From assembly GCA_031259645.1 (NCBI GenBank), contig JAIRLC010000057.1:1-5929 (forward strand): a stretch of DNA of 5,929 nucleotides. The letters are read 5' to 3'. Shown piece after piece: positions 1 to 5,929 of this stretch. The position numbers were made by a program, and so were the translations under genes. Each line of letters opens with the position of its first letter. Position 1 is the first letter of the stretch. The DNA is from Prevotellaceae bacterium. Lineage in GTDB: Bacteria > Bacteroidota > Bacteroidia > Bacteroidales > UBA932. The notes beneath the pieces were generated by a model. It was given only the letters and a program-made list of their open reading frames with translations. It had not been told where the DNA came from and made no database searches.

Positions 1-363
1 GAATTTGCGCCCGAAGAGGCCGCGAAAATCATTGCCCGGTTGCAGGCCGATGGCTTTGTGGATGAACGGCGTTATGCCAAGGCATTTGTGCACGACAAAA
101 TTACACTGTCCCTCTGGGGCGTGTTAAAAATCCGTAAAGCGTTAAAAAACAAGAAAATTGATGATGAAATTATACGTGAAGCCTTGGGTGGTATTGATAA
201 ATTGACGCAAGAACAAGCTTTGGCGTGTTTATTGTCGCATAAGAATAAGTGCTTAAAGCCCGCTTCGCACGCCGACCGTAAAATTAAACTGTTGCGGTTT
301 GCCATGGGGCGCGGGTTTGAATACGAAATGGCCAAGCGCGCAGTGGATGAACTGTTGAAATAA
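1..363 (+). CDS. recX: RecX-family regulatory protein, C-terminal part (5' end outside window)
   Basis: Open from the first base in frame 1 to a TAA at 361-363, giving 120 residues; the gene begins upstream of the window. RecX proteins bind RecA and RecA-DNA filaments in the cytoplasm and modulate recombination and the SOS response. The recognisable signature is at window residues 18-54: a 'DGFVDERRYAKAFV' stretch, then a helix with a basic 'KIRKALKNKKI' segment followed by 'DDEIIREAL'. This matches the family's (D)ER-(Y/F)A-x-x-(F/Y)V ... G-x-x-x-I-x-x-x-L-x-x-K-x-I pattern in its repeated three-helix bundles. Residues 69-120 form a last helical repeat ending 'GRGFEYEMAKRAVDELLK', typical of RecX C-termini. 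A TTG at 40-42 is in frame but lies inside a conserved helix, so it is not the start. The gene converges on the minus-strand gene that ends at 408. Family assignment is firm; the regulatory role is inferred from the family. Confidence 0.88.
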   Translation, partial: EFAPEEAAKIIARLQADGFVDERRYAKAFVHDKITLSLWGVLKIRKALKNKKIDDEIIREALGGIDKLTQEQALACLLSHKNKCLKPASHADRKIKLLRFAMGRGFEYEMAKRAVDELLK

Positions 364-407
364 ACTTTTTTAGTTATCAGTAATGGGCTAAAGTAAGATT
401 TAAAAGG

Positions 408-1457
408 CTAATACTTCTCCACCCAAGCGTTTTGAAATTCGGACTTGTCGGTGCTTTTCAAACCGGCCAGTATTTCTTCGGCCTCCTGCTGCGAGGGATA
501 GCGCAGCACACTCACTTTATAAATGTTATCGCCGGTGTGTATGACTACTGCCGAATAGCCTATTTGATCCTTAATGCGCTGTGCGTACTCCTTTGCTTCT
601 TCATCGTTATTGAACTGCGTCAACAGAATGTGGAAAGCCTCATAGCGCCGCGTTTTCCCTTCATTAGAAACAGGATGCGATACCGGTTTTTGTTGCACAA
701 GTTCAGGCTCAGGCTCAACCGCTGCCTCCGGAGCCGCTACAGGAGCCGGCGGTGGCGGAGTTACCGGGGTTTTCGTGTCCGTCGTTTGGCCGTGCAGATA
801 CGCCAATTCTTCAGGTGTATAATAGGATTTTTCAAAATAATCAATAACCGGACGGCGGAACATGTACCCGCCTACTATCAGCAACAGTAAAATAATGAAC
901 ACCCAGCATACCGTATTGCATCGCCGGTTTTCCGTTGGAGGATTCACTACCGGCATCGGCGGCTTGGGTGGCGTAAAGGGCTGCACCGGAGGGGGCAGCA
1001 CAGGATTGAAAGGCGCCGGCGGCTCGGCGCTTATCGGCGTCATCTCCAACTCCAGCAGGCCAAACGAGTCGGCGTCCACATCAACGGGTTCAAACGGCGT
1101 AAAGCGCCATTCCCGGTCGGCCGTCATGCGCATAATCCCCAGTTCGGGAAACTCTATCCGCCGTCCTGCCGTAAGCTGTTCGATCAATTTCTGTGAAAAT
1201 GCGGCTATTTGTTTTTGTGCGCCTTCGGGCGTATATTCCTGATCTTTCGCCAAAGCCTGTTCCAACAAGCCATCGTTCCATGTTTCGGCAGCCGAAAAAG
1301 CAATACACTTTGAAGGCGGGAGCATAGCCCTGCCCCCTTTGATAAGGCTGGCCGGGGTGAGATCAACCACGAAAGCGCCCAACCCGGGCAATGATACCCG
1401 GTTGTGGGTGCGTAACAACTGACGCAATAAAGCGCTGATAATAGAAACCTCTACCAT
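408..1457 (-). CDS. HU-like (CCDC81-type) / transmembrane / SPOR-domain protein
   Basis: A 349-residue single-pass membrane protein. Residues 1-60 ('LLRTHNRVSLPGLGAFVVD') resemble the first bacterial HU-CCDC81 domain, an HU/IHF-like fold; residues ~62-125 ('FPELGIMRMTADREWRFTP') resemble the second. Residues ~143-175 are a proline-rich linker, ~182-200 one hydrophobic helix (CWVFIILLLLIVGGYMF) followed by arginines, and ~228-262 a second Pro/Ala/Glu-rich linker. Residues ~272-349 look like a SPOR domain ('FHILLTQFNNDEEAKEYAQRI', then 'YKVSVLRYPSQQEAEEIL'). SPOR domains bind denuded septal peptidoglycan in other bacteria, so the C-terminus should be periplasmic and the HU-like half cytoplasmic; a role at the division site is inference. 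The ATG at 1457 is chosen because the conserved HU-like region begins right after it and a promoter box lies 10 nt upstream. The gene lies 33 bp downstream of polA on the same strand. Domain calls are from pattern memory, without a profile search. Confidence 0.82.
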   Translation of the reverse strand: MVEVSIISALLRQLLRTHNRVSLPGLGAFVVDLTPASLIKGGRAMLPPSKCIAFSAAETWNDGLLEQALAKDQEYTPEGAQKQIAAFSQKLIEQLTAGRRIEFPELGIMRMTADREWRFTPFEPVDVDADSFGLLELEMTPISAEPPAPFNPVLPPPVQPFTPPKPPMPVVNPPTENRRCNTVCWVFIILLLLIVGGYMFRRPVIDYFEKSYYTPEELAYLHGQTTDTKTPVTPPPPAPVAAPEAAVEPEPELVQQKPVSHPVSNEGKTRRYEAFHILLTQFNNDEEAKEYAQRIKDQIGYSAVVIHTGDNIYKVSVLRYPSQQEAEEILAGLKSTDKSEFQNAWVEKY

Positions 1458-1467
1458 AAAACAAGGA

Positions 1468-1475
1468 CAAATATA
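1468..1475 (-). promoter_or_regulatory. Bacteroidota-type -7 promoter box for the SPOR-domain gene
   Basis: On the minus strand this reads TATATTTG, an exact match to the Bacteroidota primary sigma factor -7 consensus TAnnTTTG. It sits in the 33-bp gap between the polA stop and the SPOR-gene start, leaving only 10 nt before the ATG. I see no good -33 TTTG at the usual distance; a TTG 11 nt upstream is too close. With transcription starting a few bases past the box, the leader would be only about 3-6 nt. No Shine-Dalgarno sequence is present. The box suggests the gene can be transcribed independently of polA. Confidence 0.55.
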
Positions 1476-1490
1476 GTAAATTTTTACAAC

Positions 1491-4313
1491 CTAATGCGCT
1501 TCCAACCAATTTTTCCCCACACCGATATCCACAATGAGCGGCACCGAAAGACGTTTAACCTGCTCCATTTCGTACTGTACTATGCGTTTAACCGCATCGA
1601 GTTCAGGCACAAAAACATCAAACACCAATTCGTCATGCACCTGCAATATCATTTTTGTCTTCAGCTTCCCATCTTTTAGCCGGTTATAAATATTGATCAT
1701 GGCCAATTTAATTATATCGGCTGCCGAGCCTTGAATGGGCGCATTGACGGCATTACGCTGGGCAAAACTCCTGACGGCCATATTCTGCGAACGAATATCG
1801 GTCAAATGGCGAATACGGCCGAAAATGGTTTCCACATACCCCTTGCCGGTAGCTTCTTCAATGACGTTATCAATGTATTTTTTCACGCCCGGATACGTTT
1901 CAAAATAACCGTCGATAAGCGCCTTGGCTTCGCTGCGGGGCAATTGCAGGCGTTGTGCCAGGCCGAAAGAGGAAATGCCGTAAATAATGCCGAAATTGGC
2001 TACTTTCGCGCGGCTGCGCTGCGTTTTGGTTACCTCCTCAACCGGGACATGAAACACTTTGGCCGCCGTGGAGGTGTGGATATCCGCATTACTGCCGAAC
2101 GCTTCAATCATATTGGTATCGCCGCTCATGTGGGCCATAAGGCGAAGTTCAATCTGCGAATAGTCGGCCGACAACATCACATAATCCGTATCATTACGCG
2201 GCACAAAAGCCTTACGGATTTCGCGTCCTTTGGCGTCGCGGATGGGGATGTTCTGCAAATTGGGATTGTTGGAACTCAACCGGCCGGTGGCGGTGACAAA
2301 TTGATTGAAGGAAGTATGAATCCGCCCTGTGCGCGGATTTACCAGCGCCGGCAACGCCTCAATGTAGGAAGAAAGCAGTTTTCTTAGTGAGCGGAACTCC
2401 AAAATCTTCGGAACGATGGGATGGCTTCCGGCTATGCGCTGCAAGGTGTCTTCATCTGTAGAATATTGTTTATTTTTCGTGAGTTTGGCTTTTTCGGCCA
2501 GGCCTAATTTCTCAAACAACACAATACCCAATTGTTTTGGAGAGGAAACATTAAGCATGGGCTCGCCGGCCATTTGCTTGATTTCATCGTCGAGCGCCAC
2601 CAAGTCGGCTTGCAGTTTTTTTCCGTATTCGCTCAGGCTGCCGGCGTCAATCCGCACGCCTTCATACTCCATGTCGGCCAACACCGTAATCAGAGGCGCT
2701 TCAATGCCGAGATAAAGTTCGAAAAGGTGCGCTTCCTTTAATTTTTTCTCCAATATTTCTTTCAGTTGAAAAGTCACATCGGCGTCTTCGGCGGCATATT
2801 CGGCTATTTTCTTAAGCGGCACATCGGCCATAGAGCCTTGTTTGGCGCCCTTTTTACCAATAAGTTCTTCAATAGGCACAGGCTCGTAATTCAAATACTG
2901 ACGGCTCAGCACAGTCATGTTATGAGGGCTTTCGGGATCCAGCAGATAGTGCATCAGCATGGTGTCGTAAAGAAAGCCGGTAACCTCCACGCCATATTGT
3001 CTAAGCATGAGCAAATCATATTTGATGTTTTGTCCGATTTTCTGTTTGGAAGACGCAAAAACAGGTTGAAACCGTTGCAGCAATTCCGCTGCTTCTCCCC
3101 TGTTGCGCGGCACAGGGACATACCACGCCTCATGCGCTTTTACGGAAAATGACAGGCCTACCAGATCTACATTCATAGCCTCCACGCCTGTGGTTTCTGT
3201 ATCGAAACTGAAACATTCGCTTTGCTGAAGCGTGTCAATAAGCCGGCTTATTTCTTCGCCGGTTTGCGCAATGTGATAGGTGTGCGGCACATCACCAATC
3301 GTCTGAAAGGAAGATTTGACGGCAGGTTCAGCGGAAGCCGGCGGCGCATCAAACGAGGCAAATAAATCTAATTGCCCATCTCCGGCAGCATGGGTTTTGG
3401 CTTGCGGTTTTTGTTTCGGAATTTCTACCGGAACGCCATAATCCTTTCCATACATCACCAGATGCGGAAGTAAAGACGCAAACTCATATTCCATGAATAG
3501 CGCTTTCAGGCGGTCTATGTCGGGCTTTTCAACAACCAGCGCATTTTCATCCCATGGCACCGGAACGTTCGTATCAATCGTCACCAATTTTTTGCTGAGT
3601 GGAATTTGTTCCGCCGCAGCCCTGAAGGCCTCTTGCATTTTTTTCGGCAACCGGTTAAGGTTGTCATAAATATTTTCCACACTGCCGAAACTGCTGATTA
3701 GTTTTTTCGCCCGCACCTCTCCTACGCCTTCCACGCCCGGCACGTTGTCTGCCTTGTCGCCCCAGATGGCAAGTACATCAACGACCTGTTCGGGGCGCTG
3801 CACCTTATAAACAGCTTGCACTTCCTCCACGCCGATGTGCTCGGCCAACTCGCCCTGCCGCGGTTTTACCACATAAATATGCGGCGACACCAATTGCGCA
3901 TAATCCTTGTCGGGGGTCATCATATACACATCAAAACCTTCCCGCTCGGCGCGTTTCGCAACAGTTCCAATCACGTCATCGGCTTCATAGCCCGGAAGCG
4001 TCAACAAAGGAATGTTAAAAGCTTCGATGATTTCCTTCAATAAAGGCATCGACGATTTGAGGACTTCGGGCGTGGGCTGCCGGTTTGCCTTATATGCTGC
4101 ATACATTTCATGACGAAAATTTTTTCCGCCGGGGTCAAAAGCCACCCCAAAATGCGACGGCCGCTCGCGCACAATCAGCTCCATCATCATCTTCGTAAAT
4201 CCATAAAGAATAGATGTATCCACGCCTTTCGAACTGGTAATCGGACGCTTCATAAACGCATAGTATACCCGGTACATTAACGCATGTCCATCAAGCAGAT
4301 AAAGTTTTTTCAT
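1491..4313 (-). CDS. polA: DNA polymerase I (5' nuclease, 3'-5' exonuclease, polymerase)
   Basis: A 940-residue Pol I that fills gaps and removes RNA primers during lagging-strand synthesis and repair. Residues ~1-290 are the 5' nuclease: 'LLDGHALMYR', 'GVAFDPGGKNFRHE', 'YEADDVIGTVAKRA', 'TPDKDYAQLV' and the helix-hairpin-helix region 'GDKADNVPGVEGVGEVRAKKL'. Residues ~294-340 are a polar linker containing QLDLF. Residues ~345-525 are the proofreading exonuclease with all metal ligands: D371 and E373 (FDTETTG), D433 (GQNIKYD), Y506 and D510 (YAAEDAD). Residues ~540-940 are the polymerase: motif A with D717 (DYSQIELR), O-helix motif B with R766, K770, F774 and Y778 (KVANFGIIYG), motif C with H893, D894 and E895 (QVHDELVFD). 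Phe at the O-helix position is the ordinary form that disfavours dideoxynucleotides. The ATG at 4313 (MKKLYLLDGHAL) is preferred to an in-frame GTG at 4331, because the GTG shares its first base with the -7 promoter box and the family begins close to the LLDGHAL motif. Confidence 0.97.
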   Translation of the reverse strand: MKKLYLLDGHALMYRVYYAFMKRPITSSKGVDTSILYGFTKMMMELIVRERPSHFGVAFDPGGKNFRHEMYAAYKANRQPTPEVLKSSMPLLKEIIEAFNIPLLTLPGYEADDVIGTVAKRAEREGFDVYMMTPDKDYAQLVSPHIYVVKPRQGELAEHIGVEEVQAVYKVQRPEQVVDVLAIWGDKADNVPGVEGVGEVRAKKLISSFGSVENIYDNLNRLPKKMQEAFRAAAEQIPLSKKLVTIDTNVPVPWDENALVVEKPDIDRLKALFMEYEFASLLPHLVMYGKDYGVPVEIPKQKPQAKTHAAGDGQLDLFASFDAPPASAEPAVKSSFQTIGDVPHTYHIAQTGEEISRLIDTLQQSECFSFDTETTGVEAMNVDLVGLSFSVKAHEAWYVPVPRNRGEAAELLQRFQPVFASSKQKIGQNIKYDLLMLRQYGVEVTGFLYDTMLMHYLLDPESPHNMTVLSRQYLNYEPVPIEELIGKKGAKQGSMADVPLKKIAEYAAEDADVTFQLKEILEKKLKEAHLFELYLGIEAPLITVLADMEYEGVRIDAGSLSEYGKKLQADLVALDDEIKQMAGEPMLNVSSPKQLGIVLFEKLGLAEKAKLTKNKQYSTDEDTLQRIAGSHPIVPKILEFRSLRKLLSSYIEALPALVNPRTGRIHTSFNQFVTATGRLSSNNPNLQNIPIRDAKGREIRKAFVPRNDTDYVMLSADYSQIELRLMAHMSGDTNMIEAFGSNADIHTSTAAKVFHVPVEEVTKTQRSRAKVANFGIIYGISSFGLAQRLQLPRSEAKALIDGYFETYPGVKKYIDNVIEEATGKGYVETIFGRIRHLTDIRSQNMAVRSFAQRNAVNAPIQGSAADIIKLAMINIYNRLKDGKLKTKMILQVHDELVFDVFVPELDAVKRIVQYEMEQVKRLSVPLIVDIGVGKNWLEAH
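3360..3374 (-). other. Putative sliding-clamp-binding motif QLDLF inside PolA
   Basis: Codons CAA TTA GAT TTA TTT encode QLDLF (PolA residues 314-318). This matches the canonical beta-clamp-binding pentapeptide QL(S/D)LF. It lies in a Gly/Ala/Pro/Lys-rich, probably disordered linker between the 5' nuclease and the proofreading domain, where a short peptide would be exposed. The match is seen in the sequence; binding to DnaN is inference. Confidence 0.55.
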
Positions 4314-4330
4314 AAAGATATTGTAAAGCA

Positions 4331-4338
4331 CAAATATA
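4331..4338 (-). promoter_or_regulatory. Bacteroidota-type -7 promoter box for polA
   Basis: On the minus strand this reads TATATTTG, matching TAnnTTTG exactly, and ends 17 nt before the polA ATG at 4313. The expected leader is roughly 10-13 nt. No clear -33 TTTG is visible at the expected distance, only A/T-rich sequence. The final G of the box is also the first base of the in-frame GTG at 4331, so transcripts from this promoter would not include that codon; this supports the ATG start. The same box sequence precedes the SPOR-domain gene. Confidence 0.6.
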
Positions 4339-4379
4339 TAAAAAAGAAAGCGGTTATAATTATTTTATAAAATAAATCT

Positions 4380-4387
4380 TATCTTTG
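4380..4387 (+). promoter_or_regulatory. Bacteroidota-type -7 promoter box for the nucleoside transporter
   Basis: Reads TATCTTTG, an exact TAnnTTTG match, ending 14 nt before the ATG at 4402. The predicted leader is about 7-10 nt, A/T-only and without a Shine-Dalgarno sequence. The -33 region (around 4353-4357) has only a weak GGTTA. The box faces away from the polA box; the two lie 41 bp apart in the same A/T-rich divergent region. Confidence 0.6.
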
Positions 4388-4401
4388 TTTTATTTAATTA
4401 T

Positions 4402-5802
4402 ATGGCAACAACTCATTTTATGGACACCTTATCCACCGGAGCGGCACAAGTTGCGCAACACATTCCAGTTAATCCATACAAAGAAATATTGATGGATAAA
4501 ACCATCAGTGTTTCTTTTGAATCCGTGCTGTTCGGCATTTTGGGCATGTGTGTGTTATTGGGCATTGCATGGATTTGCAGTACCAACCGGAAAGGAATAC
4601 ACTGGCCAACCATCGGGAAAGGCGTGCTGATACAGTTACTCATTGCCGGCTCTGTGCTTTATTTCCCGCCGGTGCAAGCGTTTTTTGATTTCTTCGGAAA
4701 ATGTTTTGTGGCCGTGCTAAACTGGACGAAATCCGGATCCGAATTTCTGTTCGGCGGCTTAATTGATCCGTCGCAGTTCGGCTTCATCTTTGCTTTCCAA
4801 ATCCTGCCCACGATTATTTTCTTTTCGGCGCTCACCAGCCTGTTTTTCTATTTAGGCATTATCCAGAAAGTGGTATGGCTCATGGCGTGGCTGCTCACCA
4901 AGGCGTTGAAGCTGTCGGGGGCGGAAAGCCTGTCGGTGGCCGGGAACATTTTCCTCGGGCAAACCGAAGCGCCGCTCATGGTGAAAGCCTACGTGCCCTC
5001 GATGACACGCTCGGAGGTGATGCTGGTGATGAGCGCCGGGATGGCCACCATGGCCGGCGGCGTGCTGGCGGCCTACATCGGCATGCTGGGCGGCGGCGAT
5101 ACTGTTATGGAAACGGAATTTGCCAAACACCTGCTCTCCGCGTCGGTAATGGCCGCGCCGGGCGCCATTGTGCTCTCCAAAATATTAGTGCCGCAAACGG
5201 AAACCATCAACAACAAAATAGAAATCACCAAAGATAAAATCGGGAAAAACATATTGGACGCCATTTCCAACGGCGCCACCGAAGGGCTGAAACTGGCCGG
5301 GAACGTGGCCGCCATGCTGCTGGTATTTTATGCACTCATCGCAGGCTGCAATTTTATCTTCGGGAAAGTGGGCGAATGGACACACCTCAATGCCTTGATT
5401 ACAGAGGCCACCAACGGTAGTTTTAAAGGGCTGTCGTTGGAATTTTTGTTGGGCTATACGTTTTCACCGGTAATATGGATCATGGGCGTGCCGTGGCAAG
5501 ACGTGCCGCTGGTGGGGCAATTACTGGGCGAGAAACTCATCATGACCGAGTTTGTGGGGTATCAAAGCCTGTCGGAAATGATACAAAGCGGCGTATTCAC
5601 CAACACCCGCTCCGTTATCATGGCGGTGTATGTATTGTGCGGGTTTGCCAATTTCGCGTCGGTGGGTATTCAAATCGGCGGTATTGGCGGCATTGCGCCC
5701 AACCAGAAAACGCTCCTGTCGCAATTCGGCATGCGTGCCTTGCTGGGCGGCACGCTGGCTGCCCTCATGTCGGCCACAATGGTGGGCATGTTTTTGGGAT
5801 AG
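4402..5802 (+). CDS. Concentrative nucleoside transporter (CNT / NupC family)
   Basis: A 466-residue multi-pass inner-membrane protein of the CNT family, which imports nucleosides driven by a sodium or proton gradient. Diagnostic motifs are present: 'GNIFLGQTEAPL' (181-192), 'TEFVGYQSL' (382-390) and 'CGFANFASVGIQIGGIG' (413-429). Aligned by motif with the Vibrio cholerae CNT structure, the nucleoside contacts appear conserved: Q187, T188 and E189 in one hairpin; E383; and F415, N417 and S420 in the other. N182 and T216 match sodium-site positions (Asn and Ser/Thr), so Na+ coupling is more likely than H+ coupling; this is inference. Hydrophobic segments begin near residue 41 (SVLFGILGMCVLLGIAWIC) and recur to the C-terminus (ALLGGTLAALMSATMVGMFL). 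The ATG at 4402 is the first after the -7 box; in-frame ATGs at 4420 and 4492 would shorten a polar N-terminal tail and are possible. Transcribed divergently from polA. Substrate range (purine or pyrimidine) cannot be told, and no salvage gene is adjacent. Confidence 0.93.
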   Translation: MATTHFMDTLSTGAAQVAQHIPVNPYKEILMDKTISVSFESVLFGILGMCVLLGIAWICSTNRKGIHWPTIGKGVLIQLLIAGSVLYFPPVQAFFDFFGKCFVAVLNWTKSGSEFLFGGLIDPSQFGFIFAFQILPTIIFFSALTSLFFYLGIIQKVVWLMAWLLTKALKLSGAESLSVAGNIFLGQTEAPLMVKAYVPSMTRSEVMLVMSAGMATMAGGVLAAYIGMLGGGDTVMETEFAKHLLSASVMAAPGAIVLSKILVPQTETINNKIEITKDKIGKNILDAISNGATEGLKLAGNVAAMLLVFYALIAGCNFIFGKVGEWTHLNALITEATNGSFKGLSLEFLLGYTFSPVIWIMGVPWQDVPLVGQLLGEKLIMTEFVGYQSLSEMIQSGVFTNTRSVIMAVYVLCGFANFASVGIQIGGIGGIAPNQKTLLSQFGMRALLGGTLAALMSATMVGMFLG

Positions 5803-5814
5803 TTCCCCGTAAGT

Positions 5815-5891
5815 CCTCACCCCTAACCCCTCTCCCGTGGGGAGAGGGGAACCTCCCCCTCGCCTTCAGGAGAGGGGGCCGGGGGGTGAGA
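5815..5891. repeat. GC-rich double-hairpin palindromic repeat element
   Basis: Outer arms CTCACCCC (5816-5823) and GGGGTGAG (5883-5890) are perfect reverse complements enclosing two hairpins. Hairpin 1 has the 10-bp stem CCCCTCTCCC (5827-5836) / GGGAGAGGGG (5840-5849) with a GTG loop. Hairpin 2 is CCCCCTCGCC (5855-5864) / GGAGAGGGGG (5869-5878) with a TTCA loop and one G-A mismatch. The left stem of hairpin 1 can also pair with the right stem of hairpin 2, so a single long stem is an alternative fold. The layout resembles the dispersed CCCTCACC...GGGTGAGG intergenic repeats found in many bacterial genomes, including Bacteroidota, as I recall them. It starts 13 bp after the transporter stop. 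No T-tract follows, so it is not a classical intrinsic terminator, though it could stabilise the 3' end of the message. Confidence 0.75.
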
Positions 5892-5929
5892 ACGGCCGGT
5901 TGCATACCTGACGGCATGCGCGGGTTAAT

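Noticed and set aside
40..42. TTG as a start codon for the RecX gene
   Set aside because: The frame is open to base 1 and the residues before it fit the RecX helix, so the gene simply begins outside the window.
364..407. Possible bidirectional terminator between recX and the SPOR-domain gene
   Set aside because: There is a short T-run (366-371) and a loose repeat of GGCTAA (386-391 and 406-411), but these are direct repeats, not a hairpin; no stem-loop supports a terminator.
692..720. Short tandem repeat (AGGCTC twice) in the SPOR-protein gene
   Set aside because: It encodes the Glu-Pro repeats of the flexible linker; only two units, expected from low-complexity protein sequence.
432..890. 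Plus-strand frames opposite the SPOR-domain gene (432-890 and 862-1242)
   Set aside because: Translations are Arg/Phe-rich or Gly/Ser-rich mirror products of the proline-rich linkers and membrane helix on the real strand; no family resemblance.
1731..2387. A 218-codon plus-strand open frame opposite polA, and other plus-strand frames at 2416-3152 and 3816-4043
   Set aside because: They lie wholly antisense to the conserved PolA domains, have low-complexity His/Arg/Phe-rich translations with no recognisable motif, and have no promoter box.
4354..4360. TTATAAT resembling a sigma-70 -10 box
   Set aside because: The primary sigma factor of Bacteroidota uses TAnnTTTG, and a better-placed exact match lies at 4380-4387; the A/T-rich gap makes TATAAT likely by chance.
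4852..5130. Minus-strand and alternative plus-strand frames inside the transporter (4852-5130, 4875-5237, 5073-5315, 5521-5820)
   Set aside because: They fall in the GC-rich middle and end of the CNT gene, where stop codons are rare in all frames; translations are His/Arg/Gly-rich without motifs.
5892..5929. Interrupted GCAT...ATGC and CGGCCG palindromes at the window end
   Set aside because: Too short to distinguish from chance, and the context beyond the window is missing.

Overview
The window looks like ordinary chromosomal DNA of a member of the Bacteroidota. Three things point there. The start-proximal regions carry the Bacteroidota-type -7 promoter box (TAnnTTTG) three times and no Shine-Dalgarno sequences. 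One protein combines an N-terminal HU-like (CCDC81-type) region, a membrane helix and a C-terminal SPOR domain, an arrangement I associate with this phylum. The A/T-rich intergenic gaps flanking coding sequence of moderate GC also fit. I cannot narrow it to a genus.

Layout, left to right. Bases 1-363 (+) are the last 120 codons of a RecX-family protein whose start lies upstream of the window. It converges, across a 44-bp gap (364-407) with no obvious terminator hairpin, on a minus-strand gene at 408-1457. That gene encodes a 349-residue single-pass membrane protein with a cytoplasmic HU-like part and a periplasmic SPOR domain. Upstream of it on the same strand, after a 33-bp gap holding a promoter box, is polA at 1491-4313, a full-length DNA polymerase I with all three enzymatic domains and all the catalytic residues I could check. 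A 88-bp A/T-rich divergent region (4314-4401) carries back-to-back promoter boxes for polA (minus) and for a concentrative nucleoside transporter (CNT/NupC family) at 4402-5802 (plus). The transporter is followed by a GC-rich, double-hairpin palindromic repeat (about 5815-5891). The last ~38 bases show nothing I can assign.

Functionally, RecX (a RecA modulator) and Pol I both belong to DNA repair, and the CNT transporter could supply nucleosides by salvage. However, the genes are on different strands with separate promoters, so no operon joining all of them is supported. At most polA and the SPOR gene could be read through together. I found no CRISPR array, transposase, tRNA, rRNA or defence system. 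I see no convincing undescribed system here. The most interesting items are the HU-like/SPOR membrane protein, a canonical-looking sliding-clamp-binding pentapeptide in the PolA linker, the very short predicted mRNA leaders, and the palindromic repeat.
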